From assembly GCF_010093815.1 (NCBI RefSeq), contig NW_022985551.1, positions 68,832 to 132,831 of the forward strand: a DNA stretch of 64,000 nt, written 5' to 3'. The notes under the pieces were generated by a model. It was not told the origin of the DNA, ran no database searches, and worked only from the letters and a program-made list of their open reading frames with translations. This DNA comes from Pseudovirgaria hyperparasitica (Eukaryota; Ascomycota; Dothideomycetes; Acrospermales; Acrospermaceae). Positions 31,847 to 43,986 of the stretch are shown here, piece by piece; the stretch's first letter is position 1, and each line of letters starts with the position of its first letter. The translations under genes and the position numbers were made by a program.

Positions 31847-32401
31847 TCAGAAATAACAGTAATAGCCCGAATAACACTGCATCTCATCAGAGCCATCACG
31901 ATCCTCAAACAACACCCGATGATCATCCTTCCAGCACGTATACCTCTTACCAGCCCCATCCTTCCCACCCGCCTTCCCACTGCCAGCCCACTCGCCATAC
32001 GTCCCACTCGTGACCTCCATCTGACTCTCAAAGCTAAAGACGTCCGCGGGGGTGCCTTGCCCCTCAAAACAGTCCCAATGCACCCGACTGCCCCAATCCA
32101 CCCACGTGCTATTCGACACCCGGCATTTATGCACCGGCTGTCGCTCCGTGGCGGTGATGGGCGTGGCCCGGTTCACGTGCCCGGTGTAGTATGTCATGAT
32201 GGAGTAGTGCTTAGAGGGCGCGGGCACGTCGCAGTCGGTCAGGTAGACGACTGGGCCGTGGTGAAGCTGGTTCTTGGGGTCGGTGGGGTCGGATTGGCGG
32301 GCATGGAGGTGTTGGAGGGGGTCAGAGCGGCGGAGTGAGAGGGGGTTTGAGAGGACTGTGGATGCTGCTAGGAGGAGGAGGAGGGGTGCGAGGTGATACA
32401 T
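31847..32401 (-). CDS. Small secreted protein with six cysteines
   Basis: A single-exon frame of 184 residues begins at the ATG at 32401; the frame is open further upstream but that part looks like leader. It starts with a strong signal peptide (MYHLAPLLLLLAASTVLS), followed by NPLSLRR, a possible dibasic Kex2 site. The mature part has six cysteines, enough for three disulfides, and many Tyr, Trp and His residues (MTYYTGHVN, WGSRVHWDCFEG, CYSGYYCYF). Size, signal peptide and even cysteine count fit a candidate effector or other secreted protein. I recognise no family, so the role is unknown. Confidence 0.75.
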   Translation of the reverse strand: MYHLAPLLLLLAASTVLSNPLSLRRSDPLQHLHARQSDPTDPKNQLHHGPVVYLTDCDVPAPSKHYSIMTYYTGHVNRATPITATERQPVHKCRVSNSTWVDWGSRVHWDCFEGQGTPADVFSFESQMEVTSGTYGEWAGSGKAGGKDGAGKRYTCWKDDHRVLFEDRDGSDEMQCYSGYYCYF

Positions 32402-33416
32402 AGTGGTAGGTTTGGAGAGATTGTTTTTTTTTTTTGGAAACGCTGGTTTGTTGAGAGGGCGAAGAGCGTGGGCGGATGAGTGTCCAGCCAGGTAGGTATT
32501 TGGGATATGGATACAGCCTTGTGCGTGTCTTGTTGTCGTTGTTGAACAGCCCTTTGCTGTCGCCCTTGACGTGTACACAGAAGCCAACTTAGGAGAATCC
32601 GTGGGCAGATCAGAATGTCTGCTTAGTGACAATCGAGCCTTATATATATCCCCTCCCACAACGTCCACCATCTCGACTACACTACTCAAGTGCACCACCA
32701 CCACAACCACCAGCCTCGCGCCTCTCAGCCTCGTGCACTGCACTAGCAAATACACAAGCACACACGCACATGCCCCGAGGGGCCGGATATGTCCTGCAAG
32801 GATAGCTAACGCAAGGATCTAACCACGATACACTCCCGAGCCGTCCAACACACAACTCCCCCGGGATGCATTGAGGTAGGGAGGGACCATGTAATGACTC
32901 GCTAGACGGCACGCCATATCATTAGGACGGCCAGGCTGAGGTTCAAATATAGAAACTGTTGCTGAGAAGTCGGATTTTGGGGGCTAAGTAGGTAGGTAAG
33001 TAAGTGTTCTTATGAGGCGTTTTGTAGTATGGGATTGGGGCCAATGAGAGGGGAGGGTCGATGTTAGCGTGGAGCCTTGTGTTAGGTGATGGGCTCAGCT
33101 GTGAAATGGAGTACGAGCTGCGCCTGCGAGGCTGGGGTTTCGTGGTCTGTATGGGGTTGAGACGCGTATGTTTGTGCTTTTTCAAGCCTCTGGGATTGTA
33201 TGTTGATGGGGTGGGCGCCGGGTTGTGAGATTTTGATTTAGGAAAGCTGTATAGCCTTCTTGTTATGGGCCTGACGACGAAACATAGACTTTAGTAAATG
33301 ATGACGGCTAATGATTTAGTAGAGCCGGGACTTAATTATGCATTACTATGTCGAGCAACTAATGTGCTGGGTATATAACAAACCACATAACCACACTTGA
33401 AAGCAGCCTTATCCCT
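32402..33416. other. Intergenic, no gene seen
   Basis: About 1 kb: promoter of the secreted-protein gene (a T homopolymer at about 32425-32438 and a TATATATA at about 32641) and the 3' flank of the protease gene. Confidence 0.5.
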
Positions 33417-34869
33417 TCACCTCTTCGCCCGGCCTAGCCACCGTGCTAGCATCACGCCAGCAGCGACATATCCCGCCCACCATGCAATCATCGTACTTCC
33501 TTGCGTCGTCCATACGCTCTGCGATGTCTTCGGAAACGCCCGCGCCACATCTGCGACATCGACAGATCTACTCTTCTCTGGTGTCGACAGAGGGAATGCG
33601 AAGAGCTGGTCAGGCTTCAATGGGCCTTCAAGCGCCTTTATGTACGCATCAAAGTCATGGCCCTTGGGTCCAATAGGCACGGCGAGGTTCGGCGCGCCTC
33701 CGAATGCATGAACAGCAATGGCGTAGTTGTCGCTCGTGCGAAGGACGGGCGCGCCGACAAGCCCGCCTCCAGAGTCAATGGGGGTGTATGACATTAGACC
33801 CTCGCGGGTGAGGTTGTATGAGATCTGTTTGCCGTCAACTTGCTGTATTCCAAGAATTCGAAACGTGGTTGTCTGCTCACATTACTATTCACGCTCCACA
33901 CTACACCCCCGAACTCTCTCGTCCCGGGATCCTCTCTGTCTGCAGCGTAGCCGGCGACCTCGACCTCGCCAGCTCCCGTCCCGGGCGCGTACGCATAGCG
34001 CACGCATGTCACGCCCTCAAAGGGCCGGTCGAGCTGGATGAAAGCGACATTGTCTCGTCTTATAGCGCCGCGGCTAGTGACCCAGCCTTCTGGTATGACA
34101 GTCTTCTTCCCGGAGCGAAACTGTGTATACCGCTCTGCGACAGAGGCGCTGCCGCGGTAGCCAATGTATGCCTTGATTTGTGCGGCTGGAGCCAGTGGGG
34201 AGAGCGCAAAGACGTTGTGTGCGGCGGTGGCGATGATAGAGGGCGTGATGAGGAAGCCGGTTGCAATGCGCCATGCGGTGTCGTCGGTACGGGAGAAGTT
34301 GATGTAGAGCTTAGTGTGTGCTATGGGGGATCAATGTCAGTCAGTCAACAGTTCTGAATCGTAGTTGAAATTGATTTCTTACCACGATACTGTCCGCCTG
34401 GTTGCACGTCCAGCTCGCGGGTTTCATCGAGCTGTGATGTCGAGGGAGCGGCGGTGGAGACCAGTGATGATGAATCGGTGTTCTTCTGGATGGGCGGATT
34501 GTATGAGGCGTCTTGGAGCTCCCAAGCAATCACACGCGGGTCAGACATGTTGTGCGAGATACCAATTGGGATTTTGGAGTAGGCGTATGAAACCGGCGAT
34601 GGTCTAATGACTTCGAAGAGTGACAGTGCTGTAGTGGTGATTCCTGAATCATGGATGACCAGTCCTAGCTTTGCACGAACATGCTACCTAACAAAGAACT
34701 CGTAGAACGACGAAGACGAGAGACAGGTAGTCCCGAGGGCATGGCGGAGACTTTTCAGCGAGATGGAGAAGCGGCCAACCGCAACTCGGTAAAGAAATAC
34801 GCCATGGACTGCGAGCGATGCTGTTTTGCGAATAGTTTGTGATGGAGAACATAGAGGGGTGCTCGGCAT
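33417..34869 (-). CDS. Trypsin-like serine protease with C-terminal membrane segment
   Basis: A chymotrypsin-fold protease. Secure exons are about 34683-34383, 34320-33881 and 33842-33417 (introns 62 and 38 nt). The catalytic triad is visible as ATAAHNV (His), RDNVAFIQL (Asp) and PIDSGGGLVG (Ser, in place of the usual GDSGGP). Near the C-terminus, STMIAWWAGYVAAGVMLARWLG looks like a membrane anchor followed by basic residues, which is unusual for this fold. The 5' end is unclear: a frame with ATG at 34869 meets a TAG just before the conserved part, so either an intron ends there or translation starts at the ATG at 34548 (343 residues). No signal peptide is obvious. Fold is secure, gene model moderate. 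Confidence 0.72.
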
Positions 34870-35271
34870 ATACAGCGGTTTGCCATTTTGGGAATGGATT
34901 GGACTTGGGGCATTGATATTTGCTTTTGATTTCTATGTGTAATTACTGCTATTTCTGTATCCTACGTAGTCAATTGGTGATGTGGGCATTCTTAATCAAT
35001 CATACCGTAATTAATAGTGAATGATTGATGATTGCGGCTGAATGCAAGGGGAAGCCTCATTGTTGGGGGCACGGCTCGTCCTAAAGCAGCTTAGCGTCCG
35101 CGCGTCGACAGCACCGCCACAGCGTGGCGCCACCTCCAGCTTGTTTAAAGGCACAACATACCGTTGTACAACACATCATTCACTACGCACAGCATTCCTA
35201 CATTGTGTACTTCCACCTCCTATTCAACTACCAAAAATTAATTATTCTCCGATATCACGCAGACTATCAAT
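34870..35271. promoter_or_regulatory. Divergent region of the protease and chitinase genes
   Basis: About 400 bases, AT-rich, with no gene seen. Confidence 0.45.
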
Positions 35272-36641
35272 ATGGGCGGCGGTGACGGATATCGTTCTGT
35301 TGCTTATTTTGTGAACTGGGTAAGCAAGCGTCCGCAATATTTAGGGTCCCATGGTTCAGTCTAACATGAGAAGGCTATCTATGGACGTGCCCATAATCCT
35401 CAGGACCTGCCTGCGGACAAGCTCACGCATGTACTCTATTCTTTCGCCAATGTGAAACCTGATTCAGGAGAAGTGTAAGTCATTTCAGCCCAAAGTCCAG
35501 TATAGGGAGTGTAAACAAACGTGGAAGCACGAAGAACTATCAGCACAATTATTAACCGTCTCCCAGATACCTCACAGACTCCTGGTCTGACGTCGAGAAA
35601 CACTACCCAACCGACTCCTGGAACGACTCGGGCACTAATGTCTACGGCTGCATGAAGCAACTCAACATCCTCAAACGCCGGCACAGAAACTTCAAAGTCC
35701 TCCTCTCAATCGGCGGCTGGACCTACTCGTCGAACTTCGCCCAACCGGCCTCAACCCCTGAAGGCCGCCGCAAATTCGCCGTCTCCGCCGTGCAAATCCT
35801 CAAGGACTGCGGCTTCGACGGCATCGACATCGACTGGGAATACCCCCAGAACCCCGCCGAAGCCCAAAACCTTCTCCTCCTCCTCCAGGAATGCAGACGC
35901 GAACTCGACTCCTACGCAAACCATATCGCCAGCACCCATAGTAACATCCCCCGCCCGCATTTCCTCCTCACCATCGCCGCGCCCTGCGGACCCGAAAAGT
36001 ACAAGGTCCTCCCCCTAGGCGCGATCGCGCAGACACTCGATTTCATCAATCTCATGGCCTACGACTTCGCCGGCAGCTGGGACCAGTGCGCCGGACACCA
36101 GGCCAATCTGTACCCGTCGCACTCACGCCCCAAATGCACGCCTTTCAGCATCGACCGCGCCATCCACGACTACGTAGCCGCGGGCGTGCCGCCCACCAAA
36201 CTCGTGCTCGGAATGCCGCTGTACGGCCGTGCCTTCCAGAACACCCAAGGTCCCGGCGCGCCCTTCTCGGGCGTTGGAGAGGGTAGTTGGGAGAATGGTG
36301 TATGGGACTACAAAGCGCTCCCGCGGCCCGGCTCGGATGTGCACGTGGACAAAGACGTCGGGGCGAGCTTTTGCATCGACAAGAATACGGGGCTGATGGT
36401 TAGCTACGATACCCCGGAGGTTGCTGACCAGAAAGTCAAATACATCCAGAAGATGGGTCTCGGGGGCTCCATGTGGTGGGAGAGCTCTTCGGACAAGGCG
36501 GGGCAGGACAGCTTGATCTGTAGAGTTGCAGATCAGCTAGGCGGTGGGAATGGCGGCTTGATTGAGCAGCGTGCGAATGTGATTGATTACCCGGAAAGCA
36601 AGTATGAGAATCTGAAAAAGGGGTTTGCGGGCGAGTTATAG
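35272..36641 (+). CDS. GH18 chitinase without signal peptide
   Basis: Hydrolyses chitin. Three exons (35272-35319, 35374-35474, 35567-36641) give 407 residues, all catalytic domain. The GH18 signature [10 protein letters not shown] is at about residues 134-143 with the proton donor Glu 141; SIGGWTYS, the NLMAYDF segment and GGSMWWESS complete the barrel. The layout matches fungal chitinases of the Chit42/ChiB1 type, but the protein begins [16 protein letters not shown] with no signal peptide and has no chitin-binding module, so it may act inside the cell or after lysis (autolysis), as proposed for ChiB1. The third position is GC-rich. Assignment is very secure. Confidence 0.95.
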
Positions 36642-37221
36642 GGAAGGCTCTGGTAAGAGCAACAGTCCCAAGCATGCTTGCTGGGACCCAACAGTCACAG
36701 TCATCAGGTCCTCGTAGGAGTGGCTGATATCCTAGCCATAACGAATCATGACCACCTTCAAAGTCGACCCCTCACGTGAATATATGTCTACTTATGAATT
36801 AAGATGAAGCGATATATATTCTGAATCTGTATGGTACGAGTAAATATCGTGCCTGATGAGACCAAGATATCTCTGTTGCGTGGAATTGGCTAACTAGCTT
36901 TTCACATGGCTCCACGAAGAACTGAATGGTCCAGAGGCAACAATAAATACGGGCGGATTTTCCAGGCCTGGGAACGAAGCCCATGCGTGATCTTGTTCTC
37001 GGTTCAGGATAGAGTCAATTGAACATGTATGTATAGGCGACGTCATGCATCATATGCGGAAGTGATTCTCCGTACCAGCGTCGAAACGACACTACTATAT
37101 GGTCAACCTGATTTTTTGGCTATACAACAGTCGCCAGCGCTGTGAACCTTCATGACTACACAAAGCAGCGCACCACGGGTGAGCCTGTCAACGGCACCAA
37201 GGCTACCCAAGAGCATCTCTT
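36642..37221. other. Intergenic between convergent genes, no gene seen
   Basis: About 580 bases of AT-rich sequence between the chitinase and eIF2A 3' ends. Confidence 0.55.
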
Positions 37222-39534
37222 CTACTCTCTAAAGCCCAAACCCTCCAGCTCCTTTCGGATCTGCGACTCGGTTGTGATCTTCTTCACTTGCGTATCTTCT
37301 AACTTTTCGCCTCCTGCCTGGCGCATCTTCAGGTCGTCAATGGCTCGAATCTTCTTCAGTAAGGCTCGGACTTTCTTTTCGTGGGGGCTTCCGCCGCCAG
37401 GAGAAGTTACAGTCAAGTCAGGAGGAGGAGCCGCAGCAACAGGTGGCGTAGCTCGATTCTCATCATTATTTGTGAAGATGCGCGAATGTGAAGGTTTGCC
37501 TCGTTGGTGGGCAGGATTCCTACTGTTCGAATGATTACGTCTGTTGGACTGGCTACGACGGTCAAAGTCGCTCTTTGATCTGCTGCGCTGTTGTCTGTCA
37601 CGGCGCTCAGGGCTACGATTCGGACCAGTTGGAATGTCGCCGTCGGCAGTGAGACCTTGTGATTTCTCGGCGGCCTCCTTCGCCTTCTTCGCCTCCCGCT
37701 TCTTCTTGTTCTTCAGGGCGGCCTTCGAAAGAGCCTCGTCGCCATCATGACCAGCAAGGCTGACACCTCCACCGGGTGCGGCACCAGGGGGGAGGGCTTC
37801 GGCAGACTCGGCTCCTGGCACTTCTCGGCGGCGGTTCTTGCCAAATCCATTCACACCACCACTAGTTGAGGCGATCCCGTTGTTGACAAACGCAGCACCG
37901 CCTTCATCCTCGCGCTTGAAGTGCAGAGGTGTGCTTGTACCACGGGCTCCCGGTGGACGGTAAGCTCCGGCTGGCTTCGAGGGTGTTTTTCGGGTTCCCA
38001 GGTAAGCTACAGCTGAAGCATGAGGAGTCGGGATTGGGTTCATAGGATCTCCCAGAGGCTGCTCCTGAATGGTCTGAGGCCGCCACACAACATGGTAAAG
38101 CTCGTGCATATCCTCATTATACATCAATGCGCCACTGACGTGGTACATTCTGATCCCATTGTCCACGCGTAGACGAGGGCTCGTAGTAGCAGTCAAGATA
38201 TGTTTCCCATCTGGGCTCCACTCACACACGCTAGCGTTGCTTCCCTCAATCGTCGTGATCTTGGCATAATCCTTCTCCAGGTCATATATGTCCATCTGTC
38301 CAGCCAGATTTCCGAATCCGGCCACGATGACAAATCGCCCATGAGGCGAAAACAAGATGGTATTGCGAGGTCCGAGGTTGAAATGATGCTGTGCGACCGC
38401 TCGTGAATTGAATATGGTCGTCTTCGCAGGCATGAATCCATATATAACACCAAATTCTTTCCCGTTTGGTGACCATGTTACATCATGAATGGGGCCCTCT
38501 TTGTCTGTAGCACACGATTAGCGACTTCAGCTCAGTGTGTTGGTTTCGTGAACCTACCCAGTGTAATTCGAGAGTCGAATGCCCCATTGGCACTGAGGAT
38601 GTACATGTTGCTTTCTCCGTAGTAGCTTTTGTTAGACTTGTCTACCTCAGTTTGTGCGACAACAATAAGACTTGTGCCTGGATCGTTCCACTTGAATTGG
38701 ACCTTGTCTCCCTTAAAGAATGTCTTCTGCGAGACTGGCGTAACAAATTGAGGCACGTTGAACACTTTCACGGCTGCAGGGGATCCCTTGCGCTCCGGAA
38801 CAAAAACAGCAACTGAATGGCTCTTGCCCGGGGATAGCGCAAAATCTGTGAGTCCTTCCACGCGCAGCTTATTCCAGACAGTGCCTAGATCTCCACTTTG
38901 ATAGAATTGGACCTCATTTGTGACAGTGCGAGCACATATTTTCTCGTCAGGAGTGTACTGAAGATTCCAACCGGTCTGAGATCGTTGCACAAACTTTCCC
39001 ACCGAATCTCGCTGGCCCTCGGAACCGGCATTGGGATCCACGGTTTGCCATACTGTGAGATTCTTGATTGCGTTTCCATCCTCATCTTTACCAGGTCGTT
39101 GCCAAGTTATTATGAATGTACCCTTGGGCGAGAATCCGAGCTCGAATACATTCTGCGCGGGAAGTGTAGTGACGATGTGTCCAAGCGATGCGTCAACGAC
39201 TGAAACTCTACACCGTACGAGTCAGACATGTCTTTCCAGATCTCGGGAAAATGAGGGAACATACTGTTCAGGTGACGCCCAAGCAAAGAATCTACCATCG
39301 GGGGAGTACGTGCAACATCTGAGATTGCCTTCCGGCCTACGGACAGAGTTAGGATCTACCAGGCCGTACAGGCATGTAGTGTGTGAAGATACCTCACAAA
39401 ACCCGGTAAACTTTCGTAAACTGGTGCGGCGTTGAGAACTCCGATGCCTTTAGAGGTACGATCTAAAAATCGTTGAGCAGACATTCGCGGGTTCATAAGG
39501 GAACCTTACAAGCAACCTGAGTGGGAACTGCCAT
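37222..39534 (-). CDS. Translation initiation factor eIF2A
   Basis: A WD-repeat factor that can deliver initiator tRNA to ribosomes independently of eIF2 and acts in alternative initiation. Five exons on the minus strand (39534-39510, 39462-39393, 39336-39265, 39207-38558, 38504-37222) give 699 residues. The eIF2A beta-propeller is recognised by CCTYSPDGRFFAWASPE, FSPKGTFIITWQRP, HDVTWSPNGKEFGVIYGFMPAK, FNLGPRNTILFSPHGRF and CEWSPDGKHILTATTSPRLR. After it comes a low-complexity linker with a Lys/Ala helix (KNKKKREAKKAKEAAEK), an RS-rich stretch, and the C-terminal LLKKIRAIDDLKMRQAGGEKLEDTQ helix typical of the family. The distinct factor eIF2-alpha is excluded. Confidence 0.93.
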
Positions 39535-42500
39535 GACTAGCTAAAGTCACAGTGGAGAATCCGAGGAGGTGTGTAAAGTACGCTGTAAAGGGTTGTGTTG
39601 AAGTCGTAGTCTTGGTAACTTGTGTTGTGGTAGTACAGCGGTGAGAGCGTAGCGACAGGCGATACACAGCGCGTCCGAGCTTGTTGGCTGGGATGCTGAC
39701 GGAGCAAGTTACTTTGTAGACGGAAGCGGAGGCTCTAGTGCCGGAGCGGAAGGAATTGAGAAGAGACACGCGTGGGAGCGAAGAGGACGAGTGTAAAGAA
39801 GAAGAAAAGAAAGAAACAGATCGACAACTCACACGTCGACGAGAACGTTTGTGGTTTTCGGTCGGTGAACTAGTCAGCCGCACTAAGCCGGAAGCAGAAT
39901 CATCAGCCACAGCAGCCACAGCGCCATAAAGAGTAGCCGCCGTTTACCCCAGCCACAGAAGCTGCTTGCGTCTTTCTCGACGTCTTCTAGATGATTGTTC
40001 GCCATCACTCGGTACCACAGTCCTATTACCAATTGTGCTTGCGATATTGTGTTCATACTGACTCATAGACATGGTCTCAGGTAAGGACTTCTGCATCAGT
40101 GTAGTCAGTCTTCGTTTCTACGCAGCCATCGCACCGCTCTTCGAAAAACCGTAATGAGGACAATGATTCAGTGTTTACAGGCTCTCTAACAAAAGATCGG
40201 ACTGTATGTCGATCCATGAATCATATTGGCCGTTTGTCTGGTATCAGAATGTACCAGAAAGTCAAACTTCTCTCGCCTGCAAGCCAGACGGAGCCTCATC
40301 AGATCGATATCCATTTGAGTCATGGGAACGGATATTGATCAATCTCATCCGAACCATGTGCTGATGTGATGGCACATGCTCATCGGTAGTAGCTCTCAGA
40401 TTAGACACTCCAGAAGCAATATTGAGAGCGTATATGAGGGGAACATTTTCGTTAGGTATGTGTGTGTTAGACAGGCCTCTCGAAAGAAGGCGTCTTTCGT
40501 CAACAGTCACCAAACGTAGCAACACGTAATGAGAATAATGCATACATAGCAGCCTAGGTTTGTTCCACTCGCGTAAATGGAGACTCAGGCCCAGGCCCAG
40601 GCTCTTTCCATACGAGGCTATGGAGGAAACCCTCAAGCTGCCGAGTGTCGTTTTTTCATGGTGTATCTTAGACGATTATAGTGAGTAGAGTTACGTGGAG
40701 CTAATTATACGCCTTAAGAGTAATTTTGGTGTGAGTGGACGGAGACAGCCGCTCTGTAATGAACTCTACTAACAGCTTATAGATGCTTATAAGTGCGTTC
40801 CACTGTTGTCCCACGCTATATAGTCACTGTTACATTAACTCGTGAAAACAGACGTCTACTCCGCACTGGCAGGACTAGTGCTCGTGGGAGAAGTTCTAGA
40901 CTCCATACATTCACTCGCAGCACTAATACGTAGTTACGGTAGATACCACATCTGACTAGGAGTGACAACCGACAATGAAAGAAAGGGCGCGTTACAACCT
41001 GCATCTTGGAGCAATCGGAAGGTCTTCGCAGTCACGGCAACATCCGAACATATCATTAGAAGACGTTTTTCTTGCGCCACCCGCATTGTTGAGATCATGT
41101 TTTGATTCGAGTGGCGGCCATCTGCGGTACCTCGTGGGATCTTGAGGTACGGTCTTGGTCAATGGAGAGAGCGCTTGAGGGTTTTCTGAGAAGCTACGAA
41201 GTGGAGATACCTAGCTGGAGTGTCTGGTGTCAGACAGGCTATGGCAAGCTTTACTGCTACACATGAACAGCGTCTCTAATGCATACTTACAATTAGCGAC
41301 GCACCAACGCCATGTTTACTTTGTCCTCAAGGCAGTCAGTCCGAGACGACGATTACGCAAGCAGGAATTCGCAATAACAATGCCGTGATTGGTTCCCAAT
41401 CTCCTGTTTCAGGGTTTTACATTCGCAGGAAAGTGACTATGACCACAAAACTACTGGGGAGTTCCGTCAGCTGCAGAGTACCTAAGACTCTGAGTGGTTT
41501 CGAGAGGCAGCGCCACATCCAAAACTATATGGCCTATCGATACGTCGAAGAAATAGCGGGCCGCAATCGAAGATGCAAGTCAAAGAAGCTGATGTGAAGG
41601 CGGATTGGTAAAACCCCACAAGCCTGAGAGGCGATACGCACGTGGCGTCCGACATGCGTAGATGCAGACTGCGAATCGTAATCCAAGACCGTAATCCAAG
41701 ACCATAATCGACGCTTACTTCTGAAGGCACGTCTGTCTGTACAGATGACCGCAGCACGACCGACTACTGGTAGCACAGGAATGAAAATGGACCTCCTTGA
41801 AATGCTTGGCCGTCTTACGATGGTCGATGCGACTCGTTTGTTCAGGCAGCTTGACGTCAAAGAGTGGTGGAAAAGCCATGAATGGGATTGCCATGTTCGC
41901 CCAGCGAGAATACGATGTCTGCCACCCGCACCCTGATGAGAAGCGCGGGTGGTATTCCCCAACATTGAGCATCACAGCAAGCGACGACGTCAGCCCTCGG
42001 CCTGTTTGCTGGCTTCTGACAAGAGACGCCCTGAGAGGTTCTCCAGCCTTTCATCGTCAACGCTAAACCCCGCGATTGGAAATGTCTGTTGCCCTATTTG
42101 GGCAAAGTTTCACACTCGTGGCGTAGATCTACAGCAGCGGTCCTCTTTCACCGGGGACAAAACGTATTTAGCTCGAGACTAACGGGATGGATCCCTTCGC
42201 CTCCAAAGAGCTAAGAGCAAAGTCAAGATCACGCTAAGCACTAGGAATGATGCGCCTCCAGAAGTCCCACACAGTTTAAACGTACTGTTGACATAGTATG
42301 GTACTGTACTTCCTTTTGCAGAGCCAACGGCCAGCGAATAGCAGACGATCAATAGCATGATATGCTAATCTCCCAGCACGCTAAGAACAACATCACTCGG
42401 CCAAGGACATGGGCCTGGGATCGGCTAATGCATCGTTCTTGACATTGGCCGGCGCGACTTACGGAGTCTAAAGCTCATAGAACGGCAGTGGTGTGCACCA

Positions 42501-42610
42501 GGCATCATAACAAGTATATATAGGGGCTCGCACCATGTCTGTATTCATGATCAGTGTCGATCCTTCAATATTTAATCAACACGCGACGACTCTTGCATAT
42601 CAGCATCGAT
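39535..42610. other. 3-kb gene-poor region
   Basis: No convincing gene. Open frames (40262-40636, 41534-41965 minus) have no recognisable domains. A short repeat of the type CGTAATCCAAGAC occurs near 41680-41700. CpA and TpG are present at ordinary frequency, so unlike the block at 46-57 kb this is not RIPed. A TATATATA box (42515-42522) sits about 90 bases before the peroxidase ATG. Confidence 0.5.
42515..42522 (+). promoter_or_regulatory. TATA box of the peroxidase gene
   Basis: TATATATA about 90 bases upstream of the ATG at 42611, in a C/G-flanked context. A clear TATA box suits a strongly induced secreted-enzyme gene. Motif match only. Confidence 0.5.
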
Positions 42611-43986
42611 ATGCTTTCCAAGACCTCTGCCGTCGCAGCTGTGCTGTTTGCACAGTCTGCTCTCGCCTTCCCCAGCCTTGCCCACCTTGACCAACTTCCA
42701 AAGGTTCAAGACGGAGAAACTGTTGCTCGCAGCACTCCTGCAAGTGAGCTACACGCCGCCGACATCGAGAATGCCATCAGGGCTATCCAAGGCGTCTCGG
42801 GCAACAATGTCCCTGACCCATCCCTGGCTATCGGTTTCGACGCTGCGAAGCAATACGTTAGCAATCAAGGCAAATACGCCTACGTTGCTCCAGGCCCCAG
42901 CGACGCTCGTGGACCTTGCCCCGGTTTGAACGCCATGGCAAACCACGGTTACATCCCACATAGTACGGTACTTCTTGACTTATTTTATAGAATGCGTGCT
43001 AACAACGTTTTGCAACAGATGGCGTGGCAAGCCTTCAGCAATTCATCGATGGAACCTACACCGTGTTTGGCATGGGTAAGGATCTCGGCGGTTTCCTCGC
43101 CATTCTCGGAGGTGTCCTAGATGGCCCCTTGACCAAATGGTCCATTGGAGGACTCTCCGCTGCAGCACCAGGTGGAACTGGTCTTACCGGCAGCCACAAC
43201 AAATATGAAGGCGATGCTAGCCCTACGCGACCTGATCTGTACCAGTATGGTGATAACTGGACGGTCCGTCGGGAGCAGTGGCAAGCTCTCTACGACACTC
43301 AAGCAGGTGTGTCTGACGCAGACGCCAACTACAACTTGAAAGTTCTTCAGGAGTTCCGCAGCAAGCGATTCGACGAGTCCAAGGCTCAAAACCCTTACTT
43401 CTTCAACGGTCCATTCTCTGGAGTCGCCGTGCAACCAGCGGCATATACGTTCATCTATCGCTTCATGGGCAACAAGTCTGCAGAGCACCCTGACGGTGTG
43501 TTGAACCGCGAAACTCTCAAGGCCTTTTTTGGTATGTCTCAAGACAACCAAGGCAGCTGGACCGGCGGTGCTGGCTACGAAACTATCCCAGACAACTGGT
43601 ACAAACGTGCCATCGGTGCCGAATACACCATCCCCTTCTTCATCCTAGACCTGATTCAGGAGGCCTCTGTGTACCCAAAGTTCCTTGATATCGGTGGCAA
43701 CACTGGTACACCCAACTCATTCACTGGTGTTGACATTGAAAACCTCACCGGTGGCGTCTTCAACGCCAAAACTCTGCTTCAAGGCAACAACCTCTTCTGC
43801 TTCGCCTTCCAGTTCGTGCAACAGGGCGAGCCCGACTTGCTCACCTCGCTTCTCACCACGCTGACTGGCGATGCTGGACGGGCCATTCTGTCCCTTGGCT
43901 GCCCAAGCCTATACAAGATCAATGAGGATCAACTGAAGGCTTACCCTGGCTACATCCGCAGCCAGAACGGTGAAAATGGAGTTTAG
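42611..43986 (+). CDS. Secreted heme-thiolate peroxidase (chloroperoxidase/UPO family)
   Basis: A heme enzyme that uses peroxide to halogenate or oxygenate organic substrates. Two exons (42611-42962, 43019-43986; 56-nt intron with GCTAAC branch) give 439 residues. Residues 1-19 form a signal peptide. The proximal heme ligand is Cys 103 in the PCP motif (GPCPGLNAMANHGYIP), and the distal acid-base motif EGDASPTRPD is at 181-190. The length fits the longer UPO-like group rather than classical Caldariomyces chloroperoxidase. The position between two gene-poor stretches next to a RIP block suggests an accessory gene. The ATG at 42611 was chosen over an upstream non-ATG extension because it begins the signal peptide. 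Substrate is unknown. Confidence 0.93.

Noticed and set aside
32402-32761. N-terminal extension of the small secreted protein
   Set aside because: The frame is open, but the ATG at 32401 begins a perfect signal peptide and the upstream peptide is leader-like with homopolymer runs.
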